Shown piece by piece: positions 1 to 11,695 of a stretch of DNA of 64,000 nucleotides. The position numbers were made by a program, and so were the translations under genes. The first letter of the stretch is position 1, and every line of letters starts with the position of its first letter. Below the pieces are notes generated by a model. It was not told the DNA's origin. It did not search any database and saw only the letters and a list, made by a program, of their open reading frames with translations. Source of the stretch: Delphinus delphis (lineage: Eukaryota; Chordata; Mammalia; Artiodactyla; Delphinidae); assembly GCF_949987515.2 (NCBI RefSeq), contig NC_082695.1:88432104-88496103 (forward strand), read 5' to 3'.

Positions 1-2639
1 GGGCCAGGCACAGGCAGCTTTCCCGCTGCTTTTTCCGGTCGTCACTCACAGCTGTGTCCGATGAGCGACTAGCGACACTGCCGGTTCTCTGACCAACGAA
101 AGGACGTGGCTGATGTTCTCATTAACCTGAAAACCCTACACAGATACCGGTTCTGACAATGAAGGGATCCACACACACGTTGTCAGAAATAAGGAAACTG
201 AAAGAGTTGAGGTGGCCCTGTCCCTCATCCCGCTTTGTGTCTTGTGGTTGAACCCAGACTTTGCATTAACTGCAGACCAGGGCGGCTGCCACTCACACGC
301 CCAGTCGTTTTCTCTTTTTCCGACAGTCGGTAAATTGAAAGTTCACCAGAAGGTGCTAGAGCACTTCTCTTCCCTTTACCCATGCAGGATGGCGAGCCCG
401 CTGATGCAGGCTTCTCAGCGGCCATCCCGCCACATTGAGACAGACCGAGGGGCTGCCCTGTCGCCAGCCCCTCTGCCCGGGCTGCCTCCCCCAGGGAGGC
501 CCCTGCCGTCCCCGCCGTGTGAGCACTGGTGCGTCTCCTGCCCTCTCTGGTCCCATCCAAAGTAAGAATCAGAGCAGTAGCTGCCCCCCAGAGCTGGGAA
601 GATGCGGGGGCATGCCTTTCCCAGCACACAGAACTCTAACCCAGGAGGAATCTGTTTCTCCCTCTGACATGACTGAGGAGTTCCCCGATTCTTGGGGCAG
701 AAAGGGGCCTTAGTCAAGCCTCCTGTTGTCACAGAGAAAACCTCCAGGCCCCACAGGGGCAGGACAGTCTCAGGGGGGCTTTGGAGGCAGAATGAGGAAA
801 GGACGGGTGGCCTTTGTCCAGCACTTTCCCCACAGCGTGTTCAGGGCGAAGGCCTTGTATCAGGTTTTCTAAAGGAAGGTCACAGGCTGCTCACACGTCT
901 CTGAGTGATGGTTTGAATGCTACAACGTGGACATGGCAAGAACTTAGGTCTGAGAGAAGTTGAAAAAGTAAAGGATGCTTGGCTTCGAGGTTGCCCACTG
1001 GCGTCGGAGGAGCCGGGGCCCAGGTGCTGCCCAGGGAACCCGGGCCGGGCCGTCTTTAGAAACAGCTCCACCTTGAAGCCCTCTGTGGCTTCTGTCGCGC
1101 CGTAGGGGTTGCTTTATATTTTGACTCTGACCACGTGCTGTCCTGTGTTTCCTGGGGGTGTCGGGGACCTGCTGGGTGTCAGGACCCTGGGCTTTCCGTC
1201 GTAGTCATTCTTTCCTCTCGCAGAGCAAAGTGATGTTATTATCACTGTGGTCCAAGTCCCGATTATTCAGAGTCGAACACAGAAGCATACATATCGCTTC
1301 TTCACTTAGAGTCAGGGAAGCGGGGCTGCTGCTGATAAAGTCCTGGGACCGATAAGGCCGTGAGGCTGGCTGTGAGGACCCGCCTCGGGGCTGGGAGGGT
1401 GAGAGGCCCCCCGCCAGCCACGGCCCCTGCGCTTTGACGGCCGCCCGCTGCTGCTCGGATGTCAAATATGAAAACCAAGTCAAGTCGGGTAGAATAGTGA
1501 GAAGAGAAGCGTGAGAAGCCCGCCAGGTGCCTCGGCGCGGGGCAGCTCTCGCTCAGAGCCTCCCCGGGCTGCTCATGTGACAGGCTGGCGCGGCTGCGGC
1601 GTTGGGGTGACGTTCCTGCGACAGCGGCCAGCATGCCCCCTCCTGGCGCCGGTACCTGCGCCAGCAGGTTGGTACCGACCAGCTCATCTGCCGTCGGTTC
1701 TAGAGCCGGGGCCGTGCTGCTGGCGTGTGGCTCCCCAGGGCAGGGGAAATAGTCCTCGGTCACCTGCAACTTGTCCTCCTTTTTGAAAAAAAGTTTCTGA
1801 AGCACGTAAAAGCTATACAGGAAAAATGACTGAAAGAAAAGGTCTTTTTAGCTCAGACACAGCACCGTGTGTGTGTGGTGGCTGGTGGGTGTGTTGATGT
1901 TTTGTTCTGTTGGAAGAGAATGTGCACAGGAGAGGAAAGCAGTGGCTGTGCCCTCGCCTCCCCTCGCCTCTGTGTTCTGACCGGCTTCGCCGCGGAGGAC
2001 GTGAGGACCAGGGACAGAAGGGACCTGGGGGTGGGGGCAGGCCCGGGAGGAGGGGACGAACAGGCAGGGGTCCCGAGGGCTGGGCTGTGCCCGTCCACCT
2101 TTCCCCTGCGCCTTCCCGACTTTCCCGGTGAGCACTGAGAGGAGAGCAGTTCACGCCGGCCCTGTGGATCTGCCCGTGGAGCCGGGAGGGAGCAGCCTGG
2201 AAGCTCCCAGAGCCGCGGGGCGTGCGGCCCCAAGTCCCGATCTCAGCTTCTCCCCTGTCACTCAAGGGCAGCGGCCCCGTTCCCACTGGCCAGGCCTCCA
2301 TCGTCACACTGCCTGCCTTGTCTTTCTCGAGGGGTTGCTGCAGAATGAAGAACGATGTACGTGCGAGGGCTTAGAAATGAACGCTGAAGGCTGCGTAGGT
2401 GTTGGGTGAATCCGTGGTTTGTGCGTTCCTTAAGATATGTCTTGAGATCCTTAGTTTAGCATTCAGAAACCAAGCACTCAGAAACGTGGGAGCACTTTGC
2501 TTAAAGGTTAGGCGTCGAGAGGGGAGAAATACATAAACACTGTTTGGACTCACAGTTCCTTTTAGGTTTGCACTGTCCTCAGGATCGTCACACAAAACCC
2601 ACACGCGAAACCTGAGAGATGAGCCGTGGATGTTTCACT
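1..2639. other. GC-rich single-copy DNA, no gene recognised
   Basis: I read this stretch on both strands and found no recognisable protein domain, RNA gene or mobile element. Open frames of 60-167 codons exist on both strands, but they overlap one another and have the Arg/Pro/Gly/Ser-rich make-up expected of chance frames in GC-rich mammalian DNA. There is a short GT-rich run near 1868-1880. The stretch could be intronic or intergenic. Confidence 0.5.
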
Positions 2640-3120
2640 GCAACGTGAAGCTCTGACGCCAACTGTTCTCAAAGGGGGGCTCAAAAGAAGAAACTCAGAT
2701 ATGAAAGTACAAATATTTTACTTTAAAAAGGACGTTTCACCTTATTAGTTAATTTACATGCTCATTTACGAATAGCAGAGACATCTTTCTATAGTGTCAG
2801 GAAGGATATTTACAAATATCATGCAAGTACAGGTGAAAAGCTATGCCTGTACTTTGTACATGTTAGTTTTGGTATTTTAAAAAATGCTGCCTTCCTTTTC
2901 TCTCAATTCCAGATTTCTATAGAGAGGTGGATTTGTGTGTGTATCAGATATACACGTAACACCCTGCGTACGTACCCCAGATTGAAACAACAATTCAAAC
3001 TGCCACATGAGTTTTAGAAAAAAAACAAGAGTTTCCACCTTAGGAGCATTTTAGAGAAAAATTAAATATAAGGGAAAAAACCCTTCTTATTAAATTGTGG
3101 TATAACAGCTCACCACATCC
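2640..3120. other. AT-rich island, 3'UTR-like or conserved non-coding element
   Basis: Composition changes abruptly from GC-rich flanks to AT-rich sequence with short T and A runs, an ATTAGTTAATTTAC segment near 2745, and several TTTA/ATTT elements. I recognise no LINE, SINE or LTR here, so it is probably unique sequence that has resisted the GC drift of its neighbours. Either a conserved regulatory element or an untranslated exon would look like this. Function is unknown. Confidence 0.35.
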
Positions 3121-4199
3121 TGTTGCAAGGACATCTGACGTGAAGCGGAGCAAAGGTTCCTCTTTCAGGTTCCTGACGATCCGTGAGGGTCACATGTTAC
3201 CTGCAGTTCAAAATACTTCTGTAAAGATAAAAAAACCTCTGTGTCGGTGGAAAAGCTGAATAAGAAGATGGAAATTATCAGTAGAGAGAAGACATTGTGG
3301 GAAATCGTAGGTGTCACCGGCACAACCATATCAAAGAGAGAAAGCCACCCCCAAAATAACCCACGCAGAGCCCCGCGGCCGGGACCGACACGGCGCGGAC
3401 CCGTGACCTCACGGAGGGAAGATAGGATGTGGCTGGGCGGCGGGGGGCCCCAGGACCCTGTGCTCCGCGCCCTCGCCCACCGTCAAAGGCCCCTCCACCT
3501 CAGCAGCCCTTCCCTGATGTGGTCTCTCTTTATCCATCTGTGAAATGGGACCGTCATGGCTTCCCTACAGGGTTCCTGTCCAGATTGTGTCTCTGGAAGA
3601 GAGTGAGGTCTGGGCGTCCACCCTCAGCCGTGTGGACGCTGTGTGAAGCGTCATCTGCCGTGGGGCTCCTGGCCGTCCAGCTTCACTTTGGGCAGCTGCC
3701 CGGCTCAGGCCCCGCGGCGCTCAGGGAAGATGCTGGAGGATGTTTGTGCGTGTGGGGTGGTTCTTGAGTCTGTTCCTAAAAGGAATGAAACCCTGTGACT
3801 CCAGCCTGACCTTGCCAGGTGTGGACAGCAGTGGGTCCAGCTGACAGGTTGTCCTCAGGGAGGCTCGTCAGATACCACTGACCCGCCGTGATGGGCAAGA
3901 GCTTCGGCTGCCCTGGCGCATCCCGTGCCGCTCTCCTGAGGGCTCCCGACGGGGCCAAAGGAGGACAGGGCCGAGCCTCACTCAGAGAGTAGCCACGCCA
4001 TGGCCTGCGTCTGGGCCCAGAATGTCCAGGACACATCGAGCAATGGCGCCCCCTCCGAGGTTCAGGCGCCCCAGTGGGTAGTAGGGGGAAGCCCACTTCT
4101 GAGGCTCCTTCCCCTTTTCTCTTGTCAGACAGATGTTATTTTTCCTGTGGTCTGCATAACCCTGAGTAACTAAAAGATTTGCAGCTACTCTGCTGCTGC
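3121..4199. other. GC-rich unique DNA with a possible MIR core at 3505-3552
   Basis: This is mostly single-copy GC-rich DNA. The phrase ATCCATCTGTGAAATGGGA near 3531-3549 resembles the conserved MIR core on the + strand (normally ATCTGTAAAATGGG), but the flanks are too diverged to be sure. No gene was seen. Confidence 0.35.
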
Positions 4200-5866
4200 C
4201 TTACTACCCCTCAGGCCTCCCTCCCAATTCCCCTCATTATTACTCCTCAGGCCTCCCGCCCAATCCCCTTCATCATTACCCCTCAGGCCTCCCTCCCAAT
4301 ACCTGTGATTATTACCCCTCAGGACTCCCTCCCAATTCCCTTCATTATTACTCCTCAGGACTCCTTCCCAATTCCCTTCATCATTACCCCTCAGGCCTCG
4401 TTCCCAATTCCTGTCATTATTACCCCTCAGGCCTCCCTCTCAGATCCCTTCATTATTACCCCTCAGGCCTCCATCCCAATTCCCTTCATCATTACCCCTC
4501 AGGCCTCATTCCCAATTCCTGTCATTATTACCCCTCAGGCCTCCCTCTCAGATCCCTTCATTATTACCCCTCAGGCCTCCCTCCCAATTCCCTTCATTAT
4601 TACTCCTCAGGTCTTCCTCCCAATTCCATTCATTATTACCCCTCAGGCCTCCTTCCCAATTCCCTTCATCATTACCCCTACGGCCTCCCTCCCAATTCCT
4701 GTCATTACCCCTCAGGCCTTCCACCAATTCCTGTCATTATTAACCCTCAGGCCTCCCGCCCAATTCCTGTTATTATTACGCATCAGGCCTCTTTCCTAAT
4801 CCCTTTCATTATTACTCCTCAGGCCTTCCTCCCAATTCCCTTCATTATTACCCCTCAGGCCTCCCTCCCAATCCCCTTCATCATTACCCCTCAGGCCTCC
4901 CTCCCAGTCCCCTTCATTATTACCCCTCAGGCCTCCCTCCCACTCCCCTTCATTATTACCCCTCAGGTCTCCCTCCCAATTCCTGTCATTATTACCCCTC
5001 AGGCCTTCCTCCAAATCCTGTCATTATTACTCCTCAGGCCTCCTTCCAATCCCCTTAATTATTACCCCTCAGGCCTCCCTCCCAATTCCTCTCATTATTA
5101 CCCCTCAGGCATCCCTCCTAATCCCCTTCATTATTACCCCTCAGGCCTCCCTCCCAATCCCCCTCATTATTACTCCTCAGGCATCCCTCCCAATCCCCTT
5201 CATTATTACCCCTCAGGCCTCCCTCCCAATACCTGTCATTATTACTCCTCAGGCATCCCTCCCAATCCCCTTCATTATTACCCCTCAGGCCTCCCTCCCA
5301 ATACCTGTCATTATTACTCCTCAGGCATCCCTCCCAATCCCCTTCATTATTACCCCTCAGGCCTCCCTCCCAATCCCCTTCATCATTACCCCTCAGGCCT
5401 CCCTCCCAATCCCCCTCATTATTACTCCTCAGGCATCCCTCCCAATCCCCTTAATTATTACCCCTCAGGCCTCCCTCCCAATCCCCTTCATTATTACCCC
5501 TCAGGCCTCCCTCCCAATCCCCTTCATTATTACCCCTCAGGCCTCCCTCCCAATTCCCTTCATTATTACCCCTCAGGCCTCCTTCTGAATCCCCTTCATC
5601 ATTACCCCTGAGGCCTCCCGCCCAATTCCTGTCATTATTGCTCCTCAGGCCTCCCTCCCAATTCCCTTCATTATTACCCCTCAGGCCTCCTTCCCAATCC
5701 CCCTCATTATTACTCCTCAGGCCTCCCTCCCAATTCCCTTCCTCATTACCCCTCAGGCCTCCCGCCCAATTCCTGTCATTATTATCCCTCAGGCCTCCCT
5801 CCCAATCCCCTTCATTATTACCCCTCAGGCTTCCATCCCAATTCCTGTCATTATTACCCCTCAGAC
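4200..5866. repeat. 36-bp minisatellite (VNTR), about 46 units
   Basis: Units of 36 bp follow one another with almost constant phase; for example TCAGG recurs at 4211 and 4247. Each unit has a C-rich block (CCTCCCTCCCAAT), a variable CCCTTCATTATTA part and a CCCCTCAGG end. One unit near 4690-4720 is 3 bp shorter. Because 36 is a multiple of 3, a frame stays open through many units on + (4179-4799) and on - (4796-5014), giving 12-residue repeats; this is a by-product and not a gene. The G-rich complement carries four or more GGG tracts per unit. Higher-order 108-bp and 72-bp blocks are visible. Confidence 0.95.
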
Positions 5867-7618
5867 ATTTTTCTACCGCTCTTGCTGGTCTTACTAGAAT
5901 CAGATTTCTGCTCTGGGACTTTCATTGTCCTAAACCCTTAGCGGGAAGGCATACCCCAGTTCTGTGTGGTACGATTGAACTTTCACGCCTCCTCTTCATG
6001 TGGGACCTTGTTTACCACTGTTCCCACCGTGCAGGGCCTGCTTTGAGGTTTTGACTCTAATTTCTCTTCTGGGTGGAGGTGGCCCCGCCGCCTCCCTTCC
6101 CCCCGCCCAGTAGCACCTGCCACCCTGTGGGAGGGACTCTGGCCCATGTGTGGCCCCAAACCTTTCGCTTTTCTCAGAACCGTTTAGGAAGCCCCACTGG
6201 GCCCACGGCCTAGGCTGCTTTAGGACAAATGCGATGGTGGCCACGAAAGCACCTTGTAAACTGTCGCTTGCTGAGTGAATACAGGGCGCAGGGCTCTGTG
6301 GTGCCAGTGCTGTCACACCTCGTGTGTGGGTCCCCCCCACACACACACTGTATCTTTCTAGTACGTTCCACACGCTTGGCCTGAGACAGAGACACCCTGC
6401 GTGCAGGTGCGGCCTGTCCTGACCCAGACCAAACCCCCAAGAGACCGGGACGTTGTGAGTGTTCTTGTCAGAATGTTCTTTCATGGCGACGTTCTGCGAG
6501 GTGTGGACGGAGAGGAGCTCCGGCCCTGGTGGCCCGAGTCCCGCCACCCCATGCCCCGGGCGGCCGAGTGGCACAGAGACGGCCCACCACCCAGGAGCTG
6601 CCCGCGCCCTGGGCCTCGTCCTGGCCTCCTTGGTGGCCGGGTGAGCACAGTCCCTCCGCTGTTTACCGTGCGAGGCAGGGCCGGCTGCAGAGGACGTGTG
6701 GTGCACATCAGGCGGCCGTGTCGGTCAGGCGTGTCCCCTGCAGGCCGCTGCCTGGCGCCCCCTTCCCGCGTGCTGGCGGCCCCTCGGGAGGAGCCCGGGT
6801 CTGGGGTCCGCAGGGCGGGCTCCTGACTGAACCAGGGCCAGCGCGTTCTGTTATCAGTTCCCGTGACACAATTCCTGGTTCCCCCGCTGGGCCTTATTAT
6901 TGTTATTCTTAAAAATAGTTGGGGGGGGGTGTTGAAAGGCAGTTTGGGGAAGGGAGTGGGCTCGGGAAACGCACTCCACTAATTGCTCCAGGAAGCCGCC
7001 CTGGGCTGGGCGGGGGCCCTGCAGAAACACACGTTTATCTGGCAGTAGAGGGAGCCCAGGCAGTTCCCGTGACGCAAGCACGTCCCCACCTCTGAGCCCT
7101 GCGAGTGGTGGTGACAGCCTCTGGGCAGCATTTCCCCATCTGGTGCCGTGATGGGGGGCAGATGCCGTGCAGGTCACTCCCGTGGCCTTTGCCAGCTCCT
7201 CTCACTTCCCCTCCGGCTGCCAAAAATCACAGGCCGATCGTGGACACGAACAACGGGACAGACGTGAAGGAAGAGCCCCGAACAAAGGGAGGCCCAGGCC
7301 CGGGAGGCCAGCGCTCCTCCCCGAGCTGCCCTGGCCCGTCTGACCACGAGGCCACGGAGAGGGGCCCACGGGGCGAGGACTTCACCGGGGTGCTTCCGCT
7401 GCAGGGTTTATCTTTTGTTTTCGCAAACCTGCGGGAGCACAGGCTGCGCACCGGCGCCTGGGTCAGTTGTCGGGACCTGAGGCCGAGGCCTAACTGGTGT
7501 CTGGAATCACAGTGCCGGCTCCCGGGCAGCTGTGTCCTGCCGGCTCAGGACACCTCATCCTCTGGGGACACCTTTTCACAGGCTGAACATAACTGACTGA
7601 TGGAATTTCTGGTGATTT
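5867..7618. other. GC-rich unique DNA, no gene recognised
   Basis: No element could be assigned. A short ATT-rich/poly-G patch lies at 6895-6932. Overlapping frames on both strands (for example 5996-6706 on - and 6401-6826 on +) lack any domain I recognise. Confidence 0.5.
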
Positions 7619-7678
7619 ATGTAAGCTCGTGTGCAGAGTCCTGTCTCTCTAATGCTCTCTATCTTTGCTTTCTTGCAG

Positions 7679-9500
7679 TAAACGAGATAATACGAAACGA
7701 CCTCTCCAGTACCAACCTCCACTCGTAGTCGGCAATTGGGACTCTCAGAAGCTGCGTGGTGTTGATTCGACGGTGACAACTGAGTCAACAGACTGAACTC
7801 ACACCTGGTACCACTCGGAACTTCCACCTTAGTGAAGGCTTAGATCATTCGTACAAAGAAGTAGCTCAAGGAAGGAAGAAAAGACCACTCCATCTTCTGA
7901 AGGAAAGTCATCTCAAGAAGGAGACGAAGGTGGGTGGGTAGGGGAAGCACAGAAGACAGACCGTGTGGTGCGCCCCTCGTGACCGCAACCCGACGTGGCA
8001 GCCTGACCCCAAGCGTACCCTTCAGGCACCCCTGCATTTCATACTGGAAGTGCCTTATTTAAGCAGACCGCAGCAGCCGGGCATCATGGGATTGAGCATT
8101 GAACTGGCTACCAGGAGAGTATCTGTAAGAGCAAAAGCTGTAAAGACATTTCGTCATGAGGCTTCATCCTATGTATAAATTAAGAGAATACTGGCTAGCC
8201 GGGCATGGTGAGGAAAACCTAGCACGTTTCCTACTTTCTTCACCTTTTCCTGGGCTGTAATATACAATTCTGTTGCCTTACTCGGTGCATTTCAGAACTC
8301 TTCCAAGGTGTCATCTCAGCTCTTTCATGACTGCCTTCCCTACCCTGTGTTACTCAAGCCTTAGGGCTGTTCATTATAGCATGTTAGGATTTTGTTTTTA
8401 ATCTGGCTTCGAACATAGCACAGGTAAGTTGAATAGCACAAGGTAGGTGACTGGACAAAAAAAGAAATCTATCTGTCTCGGGATGGATCTTGAATTTGCA
8501 TGCGTGTACATCTATAGCCGCGTATTTATGTATAAGCATAACGGAGGTGGTGATACTCACTCTTCGCCCAGCAAGGGCGTCCATGTCAGCAATAACCAGT
8601 ATCCATTCTGGAAAATTCACCTGAGGCTCCAAACCCAGCTTCCCAGCCACTTCCGAGGGGGCGTCACCCACCCCCCGGGAGGTCTGTGTGTTTCCCTCTC
8701 CTGCAGTTAACCAAGCACTTTAAAAGCCGGGAGAGGTGCGTCCACAATACCGTCTGTTACCAAACAGCAAAATTGGAAAGAAACTATAAATAACGTTACA
8801 GAAGGAGTGTAATATATTTGTTCAGCTGTAAGATTATTATTTCACAGAAGCCTTATAATTCTGCTTCATCTAAGGAAACGATAACCAAAAACAGCGTTTA
8901 ATATGTGGTGACTGTAGTGTGTTTCCAGACTAGTTACTGTTACCAGATAGGTTAGTGTGAGCTTTACTACTGCATTTTGTACCCTTAACAGCTTAGTACG
9001 CGTTATTGCTAGCAGTGACCTGTCGTTTCACGTAACCAAAAAGCATGGTTTTAACGAAAACATGTTTAACCTGATGACTGTGCCTTAGGAACTCACGCCC
9101 CCTCCTGGAACTCCGCCCAATTGGCACCCTCGGGGGAGGTGACAAGTCCTGTCACCAGACTCGGCGTTTTGGTGGGGAAAGCGCTCTCCCACAGAAAGAA
9201 TTATTTTAAAAATGTTCTTCTGTACGATCACGTCTTACTTTTTTTTAAGTCACAGAACCGAAAATCTGAAAGCCATATTTGTAACATTTGCACATTACTG
9301 TGAAGAGCTGAAGATATATGGCTTCGTGTACATATGACCCTGCCTTCCCGCCCGAAGCCCTGCCTGCATTTAGCCTCCTAGGAGTTGCATGAGACATTTC
9401 TCGGGAGACTGTCCTATGGAAAGGAAGTGTTTGATACTGTGTTAGCTCTCTTTGTAGTTAGAAAATCGATTCAATAAAGCAATATTTTTTTGCTGGACAA
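7679..9500 (+). CDS. Candidate terminal exon with 3'UTR, gene not identified
   Basis: A strong splice acceptor is visible: a possible branch point (CTCTAAT at 7647-7653), a pyrimidine-rich tract and TTTCTTGCAG ending at 7678. Two frames then stay open for a short tail. If one base is borrowed from the previous exon, 38 codons run from 7680 to a TGA at 7794-7796, ending in a polar TTESTD tail. If two bases are borrowed, 15 codons run from 7681 to a TAG at 7726-7728, ending in STNLHS. The third phase stops at once. About 1.7 kb of AT-moderate sequence follows, without recognisable mobile elements, closing with AATAAA at 9473-9478 and GT-rich DNA downstream. Length and layout suit a mammalian last exon. 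I cannot match either tail to a known protein, and no upstream exon was found, so it may instead be a cryptic acceptor. The coding part is at most 118 bp; the rest would be untranslated. Confidence 0.3.
9473..9478 (+). terminator. Polyadenylation signal AATAAA
   Basis: A canonical hexamer in GATTCAATAAAGCAAT is followed within 60 bp by a T-run and by GTGTGG, which could be the downstream GU-rich element. It would end the candidate exon that begins at 7679. Such hexamers also occur by chance in AT-rich DNA, so support depends on that exon being real. Confidence 0.35.
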
Positions 9501-11165
9501 TCTTAGTTTGAGAGTGATTCTTCCCACGTGTGGAAAATCCTTCTCTGTTCTTAAGCGCGTTCTCTGCTGTAGGTCCGTGTACTTCTGTGTCTGTAAGAGG
9601 GGCTTCCCGCTGAGCAGTGTGAGGGGTGTGTCTTTCCTCCTTCCACGTCGGGGAGGCCGTCAGCATCTCTGCCCAGAGACGGAGCCTGGCGAGGCCTCCC
9701 ACGCTCACAGGAGACCCGCCATCGCCGGACAGGATGAGGCGAGTGGCCGCCTGGCTTTGCCGTCTCCTTCTAGTTCTTGCAGCACCCTCCCTGCCCCTAC
9801 CCCCAGCCCCTGCCTCAGGCTTGGGTGGGAGAATAGCATCTAGTTGTTGATAAAGCAAGCGTGACACCTGGAGCTTCTCTAGGGATGAGTGCCCTGAATT
9901 ATGGAAACAATATTTTGCATTCAGGACTTTCAAACCGCGAGAATTCCTGTTTCTCTGGCCAGAAGGTTTACAGATTGAGGTAAAATCCTAGAAGAATCTC
10001 ATCAACGCAGTTAGCAACAGACTCTCCCAGCCGTTTCTGTGCCGACGCATTTGAAGGGAACCCAACGCTAATGTCCACAGGAGCTTGGGGAATCGGGGAC
10101 ACACGCAGAGGGCCTGGTGGGGTTGTGGACAAGGTACCCTCGAGCCCCCCGGTCCGGCTGGAGAGCTGGGCTCCAAAGGGAGTCCCGGAGCCTGGGGGGC
10201 GCAGAGGAGGGCAGAGCTCCGCCCGCCTTGCTGAAGAGTGTGCTGGAGGCTGTTAGTTTCAACGTGAGTTTTTACAAGCCCACCCCCATTCCCAACAACA
10301 GCGTTTTATATTCCAGAAATAAAAATGCACGTTTATAAAACGATGCTTTCTGCAGAGGAGGCTGGGCTTCTGCGAATACGCGTTTACTTAGTGTTGTTTC
10401 TTCTCTGTTGCTCTTGAATAATAAGGAAAGATGCCCACCAGCTTGTTTCCTGCGGGCAGCTACTGTGTTTTGCGCAAGCGTATAGACCCGGAGCGTCGCG
10501 TCACTTCCCACCCGCCCGCGACGTCCGGGGTGACCTCGGCCCTGCAGGAACCGGGCAGGTGCGGCCCCAGAGCCGCTGACGCGGGACAAGCGGGGCAGCC
10601 TCGAGGGGCTGCCCTGCTGACCTCCCTTCTCTCCCCCTCCCGCGCTGCCTGCGGTTCCAGCCCGGCCCCAGCCCAGGACGGGACAGTGTGAAGAAAATCT
10701 GCTAAACGTCAGACCAAGTGCAGCCCGAGCAGAGCTCGCCGTGGGAGCACCCCTGTCTGCCCGAGGGCACCCCTGTCTGTCCGAGGGCGCCCCTGACCTG
10801 AGGAGGCGGGTCCCCGGCTGGTTGGAAGACTTCCTGCAGCCCCCGACCCTGTCACCCAGACAGGCTGCTCCCTCCCCGCCACCTGGGATGCGTGGGCTCC
10901 GCCCTGGCTTCGAGGAGGGACCCGCGGGCCCAGCTGCTTCGATCCGTGGATCCCCGCCGTTGGCCCCAGCCAACGATACTGCAAGGAGGGGGTCTCTGCG
11001 CCACTCGCATTACATATTCCTTCAGAAATACGTTCCGCGTTGCAATATATAAACTGCATTTGAGTTGATGTGTTTGCGGAGAAGAAATTGAAAGAAGAAA
11101 GACCGGAGCGGCTGAAGCGGAGAGAAAAGGGCCAGATGTGGGAGAAGTCCTTGCTCCACTGTGTT
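9501..11165. other. GC-rich unique DNA with a 20-bp repeat near 10746
   Basis: No gene or interspersed repeat was recognised. At 10746-10801 a 20-bp GC-rich unit (GCACCCCTGTCTGYCCGAGG) is repeated about two and a half times. CpG dinucleotides are frequent at 10480-10690. Confidence 0.45.
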
Positions 11166-11169
11166 TTCT

Positions 11170-11695
11170 CAATTAAGGTAAAATTCACAGAAGGTGAAAT
11201 GAGCCGATTTAAAGTGCACAGTTCGGGGCGTTTGGTACCTTCACAGTGTTGTGTGGCCACCACCTGTGTCCCCAGAAGGAAACCCTGTGCCTGTGAGCCG
11301 TCCCTCCCCGCCCCGTCTCCAGCCCCCGGGAGCCACGTTAATTCTGCGCGTGGGTTCCTACGGGCTGGATGCTTCATGGCCTCTTTCGCGGGGCAGAGTG
11401 ATTTCAAGGTTCATCCACATCACGGCACTTACCACAGCTTCGTTCCTTGTGGCCAGATACTACCCACTGTGCGGATGGACCACACTTTGTGTCCATCATC
11501 AGCCGATGGACATCTGGGCTGTTTCCACCTTTTGGCTACTGTGAGTAACGCTGCTCTGAACATTCGTATATGAGTTTTTGTTCCAGCCCCTGTTTGCCGT
11601 TCTCTGGGGTACACACCTGGGAGTGGAATTCCTGGTAATATTGTAATTGTGTGTTTTCCTTCTTGAAGAACTGCTTTCCCGTGTTCAATTTTTAG
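11170..11695 (-). mobile_element. L1 3'-end fragment, antisense
   Basis: On + this reads as the complement of an old L1M-type 3' region. Recognisable phrases include AGGTTCATCCACATCACG near 11408, the CCGATGGACATCTGGG stretch near 11503, CCACCTTTTGGCTACTGTGAGTAA near 11526-11549, and TGGGAGTGGAATTCC near 11610. It is 5'-truncated, has no open frame left and is GC-shifted relative to the family. The element's sense strand is -. Confidence 0.8.

Noticed and set aside
4179..5014. Repeat-protein genes with 12-residue repeats on both strands
   Set aside because: The frames exist only because the DNA unit is 36 bp. They break when a unit loses bases, both strands are open at once, and there is no promoter or splice context.
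4200..5866. CRISPR-like array
   Set aside because: The units abut with no unique spacers, and the DNA is mammalian. It is a minisatellite.
4200..5866. Match to the human PRDM9 hotspot 13-mer
   Set aside because: Only the CCTCCCT start matches. The required CCAC end is CAAT here, and PRDM9 specificity differs between species.
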